The notes under the pieces: model-generated
Database searches by the model: none
The model's input: the letters and a program-made list of their open reading frames with translations, nothing else
What the model was told of the DNA's origin: nothing
Position numbers and translations under genes: made by a program
Part shown: piece after piece, positions 41,208 to 51,036 of the stretch
Layout: the number at the start of each line of letters is the position of its first letter
Position numbering within the stretch: the stretch's first letter is position 1
Assembly (NCBI GenBank): GCA_964019335.1
Contig: OZ025703.1
Coordinates: 62,001 to 126,000 of the forward strand
From: Diplonema japonicum
Taxonomy: Eukaryota; Euglenozoa; Diplonemea; Diplonemida; Diplonemidae
Direction of reading: 5' to 3'
DNA length: 64,000 nt

Positions 41208-42591
41208 ACAGTGGCGGAAATCAACAAAGACGGCTCCACCTACAACTACGGCCTTCCGGACAGAGACCCGCGAACTGATTTGCCCCTCATCTCTGTTCCG
41301 TCCGATTTCACAGGAAATTTCGCCTACCTGAACATGGCTGTTATCCACTGGTTCGGCGTCGTAAAAAAACTGGGTGTAGGCTTCTCCGTGGAAGAACGGA
41401 TAGCAGTCCTCGGCGACAGATGCCTGTACCTCTGCAAACGAAACGCTGACATAACGAGATGCGTCATGATCTCAGACATCGAGAGGCTCCTCCTAGCACA
41501 AGACGATGCAAAAGACCTGTACATCTCCATCATCATGCCCGAGACGGTCAACGACAAGACTGATGAAAAGAAGCCCCCCCGCCCGGAGTACGACCTTATG
41601 TTCCACTCTGACGATATCCAAACCTTCGTCCGGTACCTCCGAACGGTGTACGTATACCTGACATCGGGCAAAATGCTTGCTCTCGATCAAGTTAAAGACA
41701 AACGACAGTTGGACCACGAAGTTCGACTCGTCAGGCCGAAAGGATGGGAACTCACATACTGGCAGCCTATGTTCAAACAGCACCTTGCACATCTTTTGGA
41801 ACAATGGTACAAACAGCAAGGTGGGAACGCCGATTCTGCAACATCAAACCCCACGGCTGCCAAGATCACTGATGGGCCGAACAAGGCAGACGTTGCAAAG
41901 AACGCTGAACCGGCAACCGGTGGGAACAGTAGTGGTGGTGGTGGTGGTGGTGGTCTTGACGACGAGGATCCTTTAGGGAAATTCCTTGTAATGATATCGC
42001 TGTCGAAGTACTACAATTTGTTGAAGGCAGCGAGGATGACGTTGGAAATGCTTGTAAACGGGCTTATAGATGAATCAGATATCCGCCACTTCGGGGTTGA
42101 GTCCGAAGCTGACCGCGCGAAAATCATCAGAGCTCTTCAAGACAAGGATCTCATCGACCGTTTGACCGCAGGAAGCATCAGCGAGGACCAGTACAACCCA
42201 CCCAAACCGGCTGACTTCGCCGGGATCCAACCGAAGCTCGCCGATGACGATCTTGATTTAGACCTTGACTTTGGTGGTGGTGGCGGCGGTGCTGTCAACC
42301 CTGCTCCTGTTTCTTCCGGTGGTGGTGCAATGTCTGGGCTCGATGATTTTGATCTGGATGATTTCTCGCCTGTGGCTGCACCAACAGGGCCCACTGCTAT
42401 TGATCTTGATGATTTTGATGACTTGGACATTGGTGGTGGTGGTGGTGGTGGTGGAGGGAATGCGATCAAGTTTGATGATGTATGGAGAATTGAGAGAATT
42501 TCACAAAGGAAAAAAAAAAAAAAAAAAAAAAAGTTTGATGATCTTGACCTTGACCTCGAGCCTAAAAAACCTGTCGGTGGTGCTACGTTGG

Positions 42592-42625
<34 letters not shown>

Positions 42626-42746
42626 CGTATTATACTTACTGTTTTTAAAAAAAATTTAAAAAAAAGCAGATGATTTTGACGATTTAGACCTTGGAGGTCC
42701 TCCTGCCAAACCTGCGGCAGCAATTGATCTTGATGATGATCTGTGA
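40579..42746 (+). CDS. PH-domain protein with second PH-like and SAM-like domains
   Basis: Six exons: 40579-40689, 40890-40981, 41047-41126, 41212-42479, 42534-42591, 42670-42746 (introns 200, 65, 85, 54 and 78 nt), 561 residues. Joining the first exons yields a PH domain (about 13-95) starting ERRGWIKWQEVKV and ending with the expected LSQEDYDTWMSVL helix; no single exon shows it whole, which supports the model. A second PH-like unit (about 153-253, IAVLGDRCLYLCKRNADITRCV) follows. A SAM-like helical segment (about 340-407) contains LIDESDIRHFGVESEADRAK. The C-terminus alternates poly-Gly and acidic LDDFDL/DLDLD clusters. PH domains bind phosphoinositides, so membrane recruitment is likely. 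Intron 4 is frame-preserving and stop-free; without splicing it would add a poly-Lys insert. Confidence 0.7.
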
Positions 42747-43262
42747 GGGGTGGGTGCGGGGGAAGAGAAAAAATATCTTTTGGGGGTGAAACAGTGAATA
42801 GTGTTATTCATTCTTTGTATCTTTTATTTTCTTTATTGTCTCGTAATAGAATCTTATTTTTTATTTTATTTTTTGTTGCCGTAGGTGAACGTGATGAAAC
42901 CCTGCCGAACCATTTTTTTTTTCCCTTCGTAAAAAAAAAAAGGAGTAAAGGAATCTCCTCGAAAAACTCGATTTTTTTTTCTCGCTTGATTCTCCCCCCC
43001 CCCTTATTTTCTCCCCCCCCACCCTCACATCGCTTTGACCTCGAGAAAAAAAACAAAATGAAACCACCCATATTTTTTTGTCCTTCCACCCACCCCCCCC
43101 CCCTTTTCTTTTTTTTTCCTTCCATTATTGTTCTCTTAACTGAGAGTGAAATTCTGTTAAGATTTTGTTTTTTTTTTATTTATTTTTTTTTTTTTATAAG
43201 AAGACAAAAAAAAACAAAAAAAATAAAGAAAGAAAGAAAAAAAAACAAAAGCAGAAAAAAAA
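42747..43262. other. Intergenic spacer
   Basis: T- and C-rich tracts, then an A-rich leader ending in GCAG just before the metacaspase ATG. No gene seen. Confidence 0.5.
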
Positions 43263-44348
43263 ATGTTCGGCTCCTTCTTAAAGCAAGGCTTCGACCACTT
43301 CAATGCCGACCCCATAGAAGCTGAACAGCAAGCCCACGGCGACATGGAGGCTACAGAATATGAGGACCGCGCAGCAGAAGCCGTTCCCGGCGACGTCTTC
43401 ATGATAAGCGGATGTCAAGACGCACAGACCAGCGCAGATGTCAGCAACGTTGCATCCTTCGGGCTCCCGGAAGACAGCGGACCAGGAGGAGCCGGTGGTG
43501 CCTGCACCAACGCTTTACTCGCAACAACATACGCACCAGGAGATGTAACCTGGATCGAACTTCTCAACCAAATGCGAACGTTCTTAGGCAACAACGGGTA
43601 CTCCCAAGTCCCCGAACTCTCAAGCTCCCGCAAGCTCGAGCTCGGAATGCCATTCGAAATCGCAGGAGGCTACGGCGGCTCACGCAAAGCCGTGTTGGTG
43701 GGGATCAACTACGTCAACCACAGCAACGGTGTCCTCAGAGGCTGCATCAATGATGTCCTGTCCATGAAAAACTACATATGCGGAACGGAAGGTTTCGACG
43801 AGGGTGCAATGAGAATCCTAGTTGACGACCATGGCGATGAAGCCGCACAACAGATGGGGGTCGGACTTGAGATGCCAACAAAGGACACGATTCTAGATGC
43901 TATAAGGTGGTTGGTGAGCGACGCGCAGCCTGGTGATGTCCTCTTCTTCCACTACAGCGGCCACGGCGGCCAGCAGCGCGACACATCTGGCGATGAGGAA
44001 GACGGTAAAGATGAAACGCTTATCCCGGAGGACTACCAGTCAGCTGGCGTTCTGACAGACGACGACCTCTTCAGAGAGCTTGTGATGACGGTGCCCGTGG
44101 GAGTTCGCCTTGTGTGCATCATGGACTGCTGCCACTCGGGTACCATCTTGGATCTTCCCTTCCTTTTTGCCGCCACTGAGTCTAATGTTTCCGCAGCTGA
44201 GTCTGGTGCGCTTTCGTCGTTGACCGCGAACCCCGGTTTCCAGGGGCAGATCGGCAAGCTTCTCAAGGTTGGAATGGAACAACTCCAAAACTACGGCGGG
44301 GCCGAAGGTGTCATGGGGCTGGCTTCCAAGTTCGGGCTTCCTTTTTAG
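43263..44348 (+). CDS. Metacaspase with p10 N-terminal to p20 (type III-like)
   Basis: 361 residues, single exon. The C-terminal two-thirds is a p20 caspase-like domain: RKAVLVGINYVNHSNGVLRG, CINDVLSMKNYI, FFHYSGHGGQQRD with the catalytic His234, and MDCCHSGTILDLP with the catalytic Cys290. The N-terminal third (about 40-150) contains what normally follows p20 in type I metacaspases: FMISGCQDAQTSADV, a Gly-rich loop with CTNALL, then LLNQMRTFLGNNGYSQVPEL ending with MPFEI. Thus p10 and p20 are swapped, the defining order of type III metacaspases, described mainly from algae with secondary plastids. Metacaspases are usually Ca2+-dependent proteases cleaving after Arg/Lys. Both catalytic residues are present. 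After p20 comes a short unrecognised tail. Confidence 0.85.
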   Translation: MFGSFLKQGFDHFNADPIEAEQQAHGDMEATEYEDRAAEAVPGDVFMISGCQDAQTSADVSNVASFGLPEDSGPGGAGGACTNALLATTYAPGDVTWIELLNQMRTFLGNNGYSQVPELSSSRKLELGMPFEIAGGYGGSRKAVLVGINYVNHSNGVLRGCINDVLSMKNYICGTEGFDEGAMRILVDDHGDEAAQQMGVGLEMPTKDTILDAIRWLVSDAQPGDVLFFHYSGHGGQQRDTSGDEEDGKDETLIPEDYQSAGVLTDDDLFRELVMTVPVGVRLVCIMDCCHSGTILDLPFLFAATESNVSAAESGALSSLTANPGFQGQIGKLLKVGMEQLQNYGGAEGVMGLASKFGLPF

Positions 44349-44672
44349 AAGAAAAAAAAAAATGTAATTGATTTTATGTTTTTTTTTTCCCCCCACACAC
44401 ACACAAACGTTTTCTTTTTCTTTTTTTTTTAACAAGGACGAGGATAAAAAAAAAAACATCCGTAAGGAGTGGGGGAAAAAAAAAGGGGGGGGGATATATA
44501 AAAAAAAGATAAAAGGGGGGGACCGGTGCCGGATATAAGAAGGAAAAAAAAAAAGAAATATTCTATTCTTACGGGATGGGATAAAATACACCGTTTATTT
44601 TTTGTTGTGACCCCTTTTTTTTTCTTCTTTTGCCTCTCCACACCACACCAGCGTGCCCCACAGAGAAATGTA
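44349..44672. other. Intergenic spacer
   Basis: T, C, G and A runs. A C/A-rich stretch at the end leads to a candidate acceptor AG at 44662-44663. Confidence 0.5.
44662..44663 (+). promoter_or_regulatory. Candidate trans-splice acceptor AG
   Basis: A T/C-rich tract (44611-44640) followed by GTGCCCCACAG ends 9 bases before the ATG at 44673. The intervening ATG at 44668 is followed at once by a stop. Confidence 0.4.
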
Positions 44673-45809
44673 ATGAATACCACTGCGACATGGACGCTGA
44701 CGGCGACAGATGTGGGGAACGAAACAACCCTGACAGTAGTACCAGGAGGGGGTGCTGACGAAGTGGGTTGGGCTCAGGTGGCACTGCTTCTCGCAGCATT
44801 GATTCTGTGCTTGATGTTAACAGCTTTGTGTGTCAAGTATTTTCACAAAAAGGACAAAGCGGAAGAGGTCGAAATCTCACAGCTAGAACAGTCTAGCCAG
44901 CAAATGCAAAGAATGAGTTTTCAGGAAGACGAACTGGTCCTCCCTATGAAACGAGCGGAATCGTCATCTCAACCACCACCACCACCACCACCTCCCCCAC
45001 CCCCTCCTGTGCTTTATGTCCCTCCAACTCCTTCAACCCCGAGAACCGTTCAATTACCAGCGTCGTACGGGCCTGTCATCACATCTTCACCACGTCTTGA
45101 ATACCAAGCATTGAAGACCCCGTTGGTGTTCGGCCCTGGGATCGATCGCACTGATCAACAAGAACAGCAACACCCTGCTCGTATCTACACACCTGAAACA
45201 TATTGCTTCACAGGATGTAATGTGAGCAGGGAAGGACGCAGCGACACCTCTATGAGCAGGCTTGAAGAGTACACAGCCAGCAGGGGTCGGTTCGAGCCCA
45301 GGGTCGCCAGCGAGGTCACGTGGGATCTTCTCACCGCAGCCTGCAAGGACCTCACAAAAGCTGTTTTAAAGGGAAAGCCTGCAAACGCTGCAAAATGGGC
45401 CACCATGTTGGAAACGCTCAGAGAACGGAACCAGGCGTACACAGCCTGCGGTGCTGAGGTGTACCTCTCACTCGCGTGCGACACTGAGCTGTTCCGTGCT
45501 CACACAAAGTACGCGGTACCGGGGCATGCTGTTTACTGGGCAGCACCGCAAGCGGTCAGTTCTGCACCTGTGCTTGGTGTCGCAGATCGGTCATATAAGA
45601 AAGTTGTCACATTTGTGATCGAGAACCCAAGAGTGCTCCGTGTCCCAGGCTTGGTCTTGCTGCCGTCGTACACAAGGGTCAAGGTGCAGCGCGTGAGCCA
45701 CTTGAGGTCCGGCACTGTGTGCATCCACGTGACTCAGGAATCCGAGGAGAGCTTTTTGCGATCGCAGCGAAGCTCCTCAAAAGGCTCGCACAGTTTCAGA
45801 ACGAAATAG
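44673..45809 (+). CDS. Single-pass membrane protein with ADP-ribosyltransferase-like cytosolic domain
   Basis: 378 residues. I choose the second ATG after the acceptor because the first is followed by TAA. A short extracellular stretch with sequons (NTTATW, GNETT) precedes one transmembrane helix (VGWAQVALLLAALILCLML, about 33-60). Then come a Gln/Ser-rich linker, a polyproline run (about 105-116, from a CCA/CCC repeat) and a folded C-terminal domain (about 200-365). That domain has the order of Arg-type mono-ADP-ribosyltransferases: LFRAH, then VPGHAVYWAAPQAVSS, then VVTFVIENP and LVLLPSYTRVKV. The E-x-E that carries the catalytic Glu just before the last motif is not visible, so it may be inactive. 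The family assignment is tentative. Confidence 0.5.
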   Translation: MNTTATWTLTATDVGNETTLTVVPGGGADEVGWAQVALLLAALILCLMLTALCVKYFHKKDKAEEVEISQLEQSSQQMQRMSFQEDELVLPMKRAESSSQPPPPPPPPPPPPVLYVPPTPSTPRTVQLPASYGPVITSSPRLEYQALKTPLVFGPGIDRTDQQEQQHPARIYTPETYCFTGCNVSREGRSDTSMSRLEEYTASRGRFEPRVASEVTWDLLTAACKDLTKAVLKGKPANAAKWATMLETLRERNQAYTACGAEVYLSLACDTELFRAHTKYAVPGHAVYWAAPQAVSSAPVLGVADRSYKKVVTFVIENPRVLRVPGLVLLPSYTRVKVQRVSHLRSGTVCIHVTQESEESFLRSQRSSSKGSHSFRTK

Positions 45810-45953
45810 ACTTTTTTTTTTTAAAAAAAAATATATATATATTTTAAACGGTGGAACTTCGTAGCCCCTCTAATCCATTAAATTTAAAAAAAAAAAGGTT
45901 ACAAAAAAAAAAAAAAAAAAAAAGAATCCGATTCTCCCCTATTTTACCGCAAC

Positions 45954-46844
45954 ATGGAGATTTTAAAACTTATGCGCCGCGATGAGGAAGAGAGGAGATG
46001 GGATTATTCTGACGGGTATTACAGCGACTATGATGAATACTATCACCTTGACCGTTGTGAAGAAGAAGCCTTTGAGGAGCTGGAGAACAGGCTCCACGAG
46101 TTGACAAGAAACGCAACAGAATTCAAAAAACTTGGGGAAGAGGCAGAGGCCCAGTTCAACAATGAGGACAACGACCTCAGCCGGACTGTGACAGAGTTCA
46201 GCGAACAAGCTGAACTCGTTGTCACTGCGATATACGGCAAAAAACGTTCACCTCACGGTCCACTGTACCTTGTCGCTTGGGGCAGTGCGGGCAACCTTTC
46301 ATGGGAGCAAGAAGACGAAATTGACGCCGTGAATTTAATAGAAGAGTACGAGTCCAAAAGGAAGGCTAAATGGGAGGAAGTGCTCAAGAAACAACACCAG
46401 ATTTCCCGACAGAAATTCTGCCTTCGAACAACACAGCGTGGCTGGGCATATCGGTCGGTCCACCCTGTCAAACGCAAGAAAGAAAACAGCAACAGTGTCC
46501 CATCGCAGACGGAGCAGGACAGACTTATGGATCTTGACCTACCCGCCTTGAGGGTGTATCTCCAGACTGTTACGGAATTCACTCCGCTTCACTATGAGCT
46601 TCTCTTGAGGTTGTCGGAGGGTGATGTGTCGAGGGGTGCCTCTCCTGTGCAGTTGCAGAGGCTTCGTTCTGCCACCAAAGAGGAGTTGGGTAACCCTTCG
46701 AACTCGTCCTGTGCGGTCTGTCTCGATGATTTTGACCCTGCTCCGCCCACTATTTTGCCTTGCTCGCACTTGTTTCACTCAGACTGCATCGGTTTGTGGC
46801 TCAAAAACGAAAAGACGTGCCCCCTTTGCAAGTTTGAAATTTGA
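45954..46844 (+). CDS. Chromodomain-like plus RING-H2 protein (putative E3 ligase)
   Basis: 296 residues, single exon. The acidic, Tyr-rich N-terminus and a coiled segment precede a chromo-like domain (about 88-135): LVVTAIYGKKRSPHGPLYLVAWG, then LSWEQEDEID and a closing helix. The C-terminus is a RING-H2 finger (about 254-294): CAVC, LPCSHLFHSDC and CPLC, giving C3H2C3 ligands. RING-H2 fingers recruit E2 enzymes. Chromodomains read methylated lysines, so a chromatin-directed ubiquitin ligase is possible. The aromatic cage is only partly visible (Y, W), so the chromo call is moderate. The protein ends five residues after the last Cys. Confidence 0.72.
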   Translation: MEILKLMRRDEEERRWDYSDGYYSDYDEYYHLDRCEEEAFEELENRLHELTRNATEFKKLGEEAEAQFNNEDNDLSRTVTEFSEQAELVVTAIYGKKRSPHGPLYLVAWGSAGNLSWEQEDEIDAVNLIEEYESKRKAKWEEVLKKQHQISRQKFCLRTTQRGWAYRSVHPVKRKKENSNSVPSQTEQDRLMDLDLPALRVYLQTVTEFTPLHYELLLRLSEGDVSRGASPVQLQRLRSATKEELGNPSNSSCAVCLDDFDPAPPTILPCSHLFHSDCIGLWLKNEKTCPLCKFEI

Positions 46845-47059
46845 ACAAAAAAAAAAAGAGAAAAAAAAAAAGATTTGTTCCCTCTCCAATTTACCAAACG
46901 TGTATCCTATAAAATCTTTATCCTTACCTCAATTTTTTTTGTCGGCTCGTTTGGGGTTTTTTTTTTTTTTTTTTTTTTTACTTTTTTTTTTATATTTTGT
47001 CCCGCTTCTAAAAAAAAAAAAGAGGGAGGGGAGGGGGAGAGTGAGAGGAAAAAAATAAA

Positions 47060-48551
47060 ATGTCGCAGCAAGAGCAATACCTATCCGGAGCTAAAGTAGT
47101 GTTCTTGGCCAACAAGCCTCCGAAGCTGAAGAAATGGGTGAAGGCAGCAGGGGGTGAAATAGGAATAACCGCAAAGGAGGACACGACGCACATCGTGATA
47201 GTGAAAAACGTATCCACCCCCTCTAAAAAAAAAAAAAGAAAAAAAAGAAGAAAAAAAAAAAGAAACTCACACAACCTTTCATTCACAGAAAAATACGAAG
47301 GTTGTACCAATTCCAGCCTGTTGTGAAGCTGTGGTTGTCACAGGAGCATGGCTCGAAGCGTGCCAGGCGGAGGGAGCACTGGTACCGACGGAAAATTACA
47401 AAGCTGAAGAAAAGCGAAAGTCTTCTGCATCACCGCAGCCAACACCACCTATGAAAAAACAAAAATTCTCAGCCACATCAGTAGAACAAAGTCTAGCCCC
47501 AACCAACCCTTTATATTCATTCTGGGAACACATAACCTCCCAAGACTGGGTCCCGACCGAACTGGCAAAACTCGGAATCGACAAAAACCTCCCCTTGAAG
47601 AACATGAAAGCGCATCATTTTGCATCAGCGGAGGCCCTCATCGAGTCGGTGGTGATGTCGGGGGAAGAACAGAGCCCCGCTTTATATCAAAGAATCATAC
47701 CGGGAGGAGTCCTTTCGCACGCAGAGGAAGCGATAGCCGAGAGAAAGCACGAGGTGGAGAAGTTAAAATGGATGAAATCATGTTTAGATGTTATAGTTCA
47801 CTGCCGCAAGCCTTGGGATGGACCTGTGGTTTCAAAATGCGATTTGAGGCTTGCGACGGACGATCTCGGTTACAAGATCTTCAAGGCGAGAATGAAGTAC
47901 CAGGCGGACGTTGCAAACGACGACCCGCCCTCGCTAGCAGAGACCATGTTCTGTGTTGTGATGGACCACAGCGAGCCGTTTCCGAAGGTAGAAGGGGTGG
48001 ACAATAGGGAGCTGCAGTGGGGTTTGCACATTAAAAATGTGTTCACATACCACTCCCAGGCCCAATGGTGCTCATTCAAAGTGTTTGCGTCCGACAAAAA
48101 ACTGCAAACCGCTCGACTGGGATGGGTTGCGTACCAACCTTACGAAGTCCTCAAAGTCCTAAAAGAAGGAATCCCCGTTACAGAGACTTTCTTCGCGTCG
48201 CCTCTTGCTGCACTTGAAAGCAGGATGCTTCAAGGGAGGAAGCTTTACGTGTTTCTCTGCTCGCTCCTACCGGTGAGGGATACCGAGGATGTCCATCAGC
48301 TCACACCCGTAACGACTCTGCACCACGAGCTGCTCTTGCTTCAGGCTGAGGAGATCGAGGCTGAGGATATTAAGTCCTCTGCGCAGCAGGCACGTTCCGC
48401 ACACGTCTCCACCCTCCTCCAGACCTCGCGGGCTAGTTCTGCGGACGACGACGAGCTCCCCACCGAAGCATCGCAGGGCCCTCCCACCACAGCTGCCTCT
48501 GATGTCGTTTCCCTTACTCATTACATTTTCCAGGTTGAGATCCCTGTTTAA
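47060..48551 (+). CDS. BRCT-domain protein
   Basis: Two exons: 47060-47209 and 47289-48551 (79-nt, A-rich intron, phase 0), 470 residues. Splicing joins YLSGAKVVFLANKPPKLKKW and TAKEDTTHIVIVKN to VVVTGAWLEACQAEG, giving one N-terminal BRCT fold (about 5-100) with the conserved Trp of its last helix. BRCT domains bind phosphopeptides in DNA-damage proteins. A Ser/Pro/Lys linker with KKQK nuclear-signal-like residues follows (about 120-135). The remaining 320 residues start with YSFWEHITSQDWVP; I do not recognise this region. A role in DNA repair is inference from BRCT alone. Confidence 0.65.
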
Positions 48552-48554
48552 GAC

Positions 48555-48587
<33 letters not shown>

Positions 48588-48630
48588 TCGTTGTTATCTC
48601 AATTTTTTAAACTAGGGTTGTCCACATTCT

Positions 48631-48669
<39 letters not shown>

Positions 48670-48679
48670 CTTTTTAAAC

Positions 48680-49093
48680 ATGTCGTCTATGACCGGCGTT
48701 ACCTGCGACAATGACTGTGTTCAGAAGTACGAGGCTCTGAAGACCAAGTCCACCTGCCAGGGTATCGAGTTCGCCATTGAGGGTGACAAGATCATCGCCG
48801 CCAAGGAGTTCGCCAAGGGGACTTCGTGGGCTGACTTCGTGAAGTCGATGCCCAGTGAGGCCCGTTACTACGTGTGGGACTTCAGCTTCGAGGACGAGGG
48901 TGTCAGCAAGTCGAAGCTTCTGTTCATCACTTGGAACCCCGACTCCGGTAAGATTAAGTCAAAACTGCTTTACGCTGGTTCCAAGGACGCCCTGAAGAAG
49001 AAGATCGAGGGTGGTCTCATCGAGGTGCAGGCCAACGATGTGGACGACCTTGACCTGGAGCTCATCACCGGTCGTGCCAGGAAGGGTTTCTGA
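48680..49093 (+). CDS. ADF/cofilin, copy 1
   Basis: 137 residues, the usual size for actin-depolymerising factor. The N-terminal MSSMTGVT carries the regulatory-type Ser, and the ADF-H core shows ARYYVWDFSFED, LLFITWNPDSGKIKSKLLYAGSKDALKKKI, which contains the actin-binding long helix. ADF/cofilins sever and depolymerise actin filaments. It is one of three tandem copies; it differs from the others by one added Ser at the N-terminus, Ser for Asn in MPSEAR and KSKLLY in place of KTKMLY. The upstream region differs from that of copies 2 and 3. Confidence 0.93.
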   Translation: MSSMTGVTCDNDCVQKYEALKTKSTCQGIEFAIEGDKIIAAKEFAKGTSWADFVKSMPSEARYYVWDFSFEDEGVSKSKLLFITWNPDSGKIKSKLLYAGSKDALKKKIEGGLIEVQANDVDDLDLELITGRARKGF

Positions 49094-49371
49094 GACGTCG
49101 GTTATTATATTAAAAGATTTTCTGTCTCCTTCCTCCAAATCTCGTTCTTTCTCAGCTCTTTTTACTTCTTTTTTTTTTAATCTTTTTCTTAGCTCCCTTG
49201 CCTCAAATTGTTTGTCACTCCGTTGTGGCTTTCATCGTTTTTTTTTTTCTCCTTTTTACATCATTATAAAAAAAAAGAAAGAAAAGAAAACACCACACCC
49301 CTTCCCTTACAGGCCACGTTCCTTCTTTCCTTTTAGGGTTTAGAAAAGAAAAAAAAAAAAAAACTACAAAA

Positions 49372-49782
49372 ATGTCTATGACCGGCGTTACCTGCGACAA
49401 TGACTGTGTTCAGAAGTACGAGGCTCTGAAGACCAAGTCCACCTGCCAGGGTATCGAGTTCGCCATTGAGGGTGACAAGATCATCGCCGCCAAGGAGTTC
49501 GCCAAGGGGACTTCGTGGGCTGACTTCGTGAAGTCGATGCCCAATGAGGCCCGTTACTACGTGTGGGACTTCAGCTTCGAGGACGAGGGTGTCAGCAAGT
49601 CGAAGCTTCTGTTCATCACTTGGAACCCCGACTCCGGTAAGATTAAGACCAAGATGCTTTACGCTGGTTCCAAGGACGCCCTGAAGAAGAAGATCGAGGG
49701 TGGTCTCATCGAGGTGCAGGCCAACGATGTGGACGACCTTGACCTGGAGCTCATCACCGGTCGTGCCAGGAAGGGTTTCTAG
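49372..49782 (+). CDS. ADF/cofilin, copy 2
   Basis: 136 residues. The protein is identical to copy 3 and nearly identical to copy 1. Nucleotide differences from copy 3 are two silent changes. The leader ACTACAAAAATG just before the start is shared with copy 3. A pyrimidine stretch ending TTTTAG (49327-49336) lies about 35 bases upstream and may be a splice acceptor. Stop is TAG, whereas copy 1 uses TGA. Confidence 0.93.
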   Translation: MSMTGVTCDNDCVQKYEALKTKSTCQGIEFAIEGDKIIAAKEFAKGTSWADFVKSMPNEARYYVWDFSFEDEGVSKSKLLFITWNPDSGKIKTKMLYAGSKDALKKKIEGGLIEVQANDVDDLDLELITGRARKGF

Positions 49783-50159
49783 AAGCTGACCTTGGGTCTT
49801 ACTCCGTTATCTTTTACCACCCTCCCCCTTTCCCCATATAGTTTATTATTTCCTTTTTCCAGACTCGCATTTTAGTTATCCGAGTTTACCCCCCCTTTTT
49901 ATTTTTGTTTTCTTCTTCCCCCCAGCCAAAAACCTCAACCCTTTTCCGGTTTATCTTCTTTTCTTTCCATTTTTTACCCCCTTTTTTTATTATTGTTTAT
50001 TATTTGCTTGGACAAGAGGGCGGGGGGGGGAGGGTGATAGCTGAGGTAGTGCAAATTTGGCTACTTATCAGCCAGCTTTTTGCGCAAATACCGAACCGCC
50101 AACTTTCTCAAAAAAAAAAAGGAAAAAAAAAAAAAAAGAAAAAAAAAAAAACTACAAAA
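49783..50159. other. Spacer between cofilin copies 2 and 3
   Basis: T/C-rich, with a G run near 50021-50030 and an A-rich leader. The upstream in-frame extension of copy 3 is homopolymer translation, not protein. Confidence 0.5.
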
Positions 50160-50570
50160 ATGTCTATGACCGGTGTTACCTGCGACAATGACTGTGTTCA
50201 GAAGTACGAGGCTCTGAAGACCAAGTCCACCTGCCAGGGTATCGAGTTCGCCATTGAGGGTGACAAGATCATCGCCGCCAAGGAGTTCGCCAAGGGGACT
50301 TCGTGGGCTGACTTCGTGAAGTCGATGCCCAATGAGGCCCGTTACTACGTGTGGGACTTCAGCTTCGAGGACGAGGGTGTCAGCAAGTCGAAGCTTCTGT
50401 TCATCACTTGGAACCCCGACTCCGGTAAGATTAAGACCAAGATGCTTTACGCTGGTTCCAAGGACGCTCTGAAGAAGAAGATCGAGGGTGGTCTCATCGA
50501 GGTGCAGGCCAACGATGTGGACGACCTTGACCTGGAGCTCATCACCGGTCGTGCCAGGAAGGGTTTCTAG
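50160..50570 (+). CDS. ADF/cofilin, copy 3
   Basis: 136 residues, same protein as copy 2. I start at the ATG of ACTACAAAAATG; the frame is open upstream but encodes Phe/Lys runs and lacks the conserved N-terminus. Near-identity of the three copies in coding DNA, against divergent spacers, indicates recent duplication or gene conversion. Confidence 0.93.
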   Translation: MSMTGVTCDNDCVQKYEALKTKSTCQGIEFAIEGDKIIAAKEFAKGTSWADFVKSMPNEARYYVWDFSFEDEGVSKSKLLFITWNPDSGKIKTKMLYAGSKDALKKKIEGGLIEVQANDVDDLDLELITGRARKGF

Positions 50571-51036
50571 ATATTGCTCGAATTGATATTTTATTTTTTT
50601 TTTCTCTTGAAGGAGGAAAAAAAAAAAAAAAAAAAAAAATGGACAATAGAAAAAAAAAAAAAAGAAGAAAAAGCAGGAAAGAAAGAAGCGGGGGAAAAAA
50701 TATTCGTTCCCCTCTCTTTGTTTTCCTTCCCCCCCCTCCCCTCTTGCCCCAGCCCCGTATTATTTTTTTTACCTCCCCGTATTATTGTTTGCAGGCACCC
50801 TTTAAAAAAAAAAAGTGTTCCCTCACCCACGGTTGTCTGCGCCCCCCTGACCTCGTACCGAGTGGTATATTTTATTTATTGCATACTTTTTTTTTTTTTT
50901 TTTTACTCTTACGTTCCCCCCCCCCCCTTTTTTTATTCTTACATTACGTGTTTGATACCCCCTTTCCCCCCCCTTCCAGCCCATTTTATATGACAAGACC
51001 AACCCCCCTTCCTCTTCTCTAAATCAAGACGCAAGG
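50571..51036. other. Intergenic spacer
   Basis: A, T and C runs. No gene. A pyrimidine tract (50985-51020) precedes the kinesin start. Confidence 0.5.

Noticed and set aside
49905-50159. N-terminal extension of cofilin copy 3
   Set aside because: It encodes Phe-rich and Lys-rich homopolymer sequence and includes the conserved leader ACTACAAAA; the copy 2 start is clearly at the equivalent ATG.
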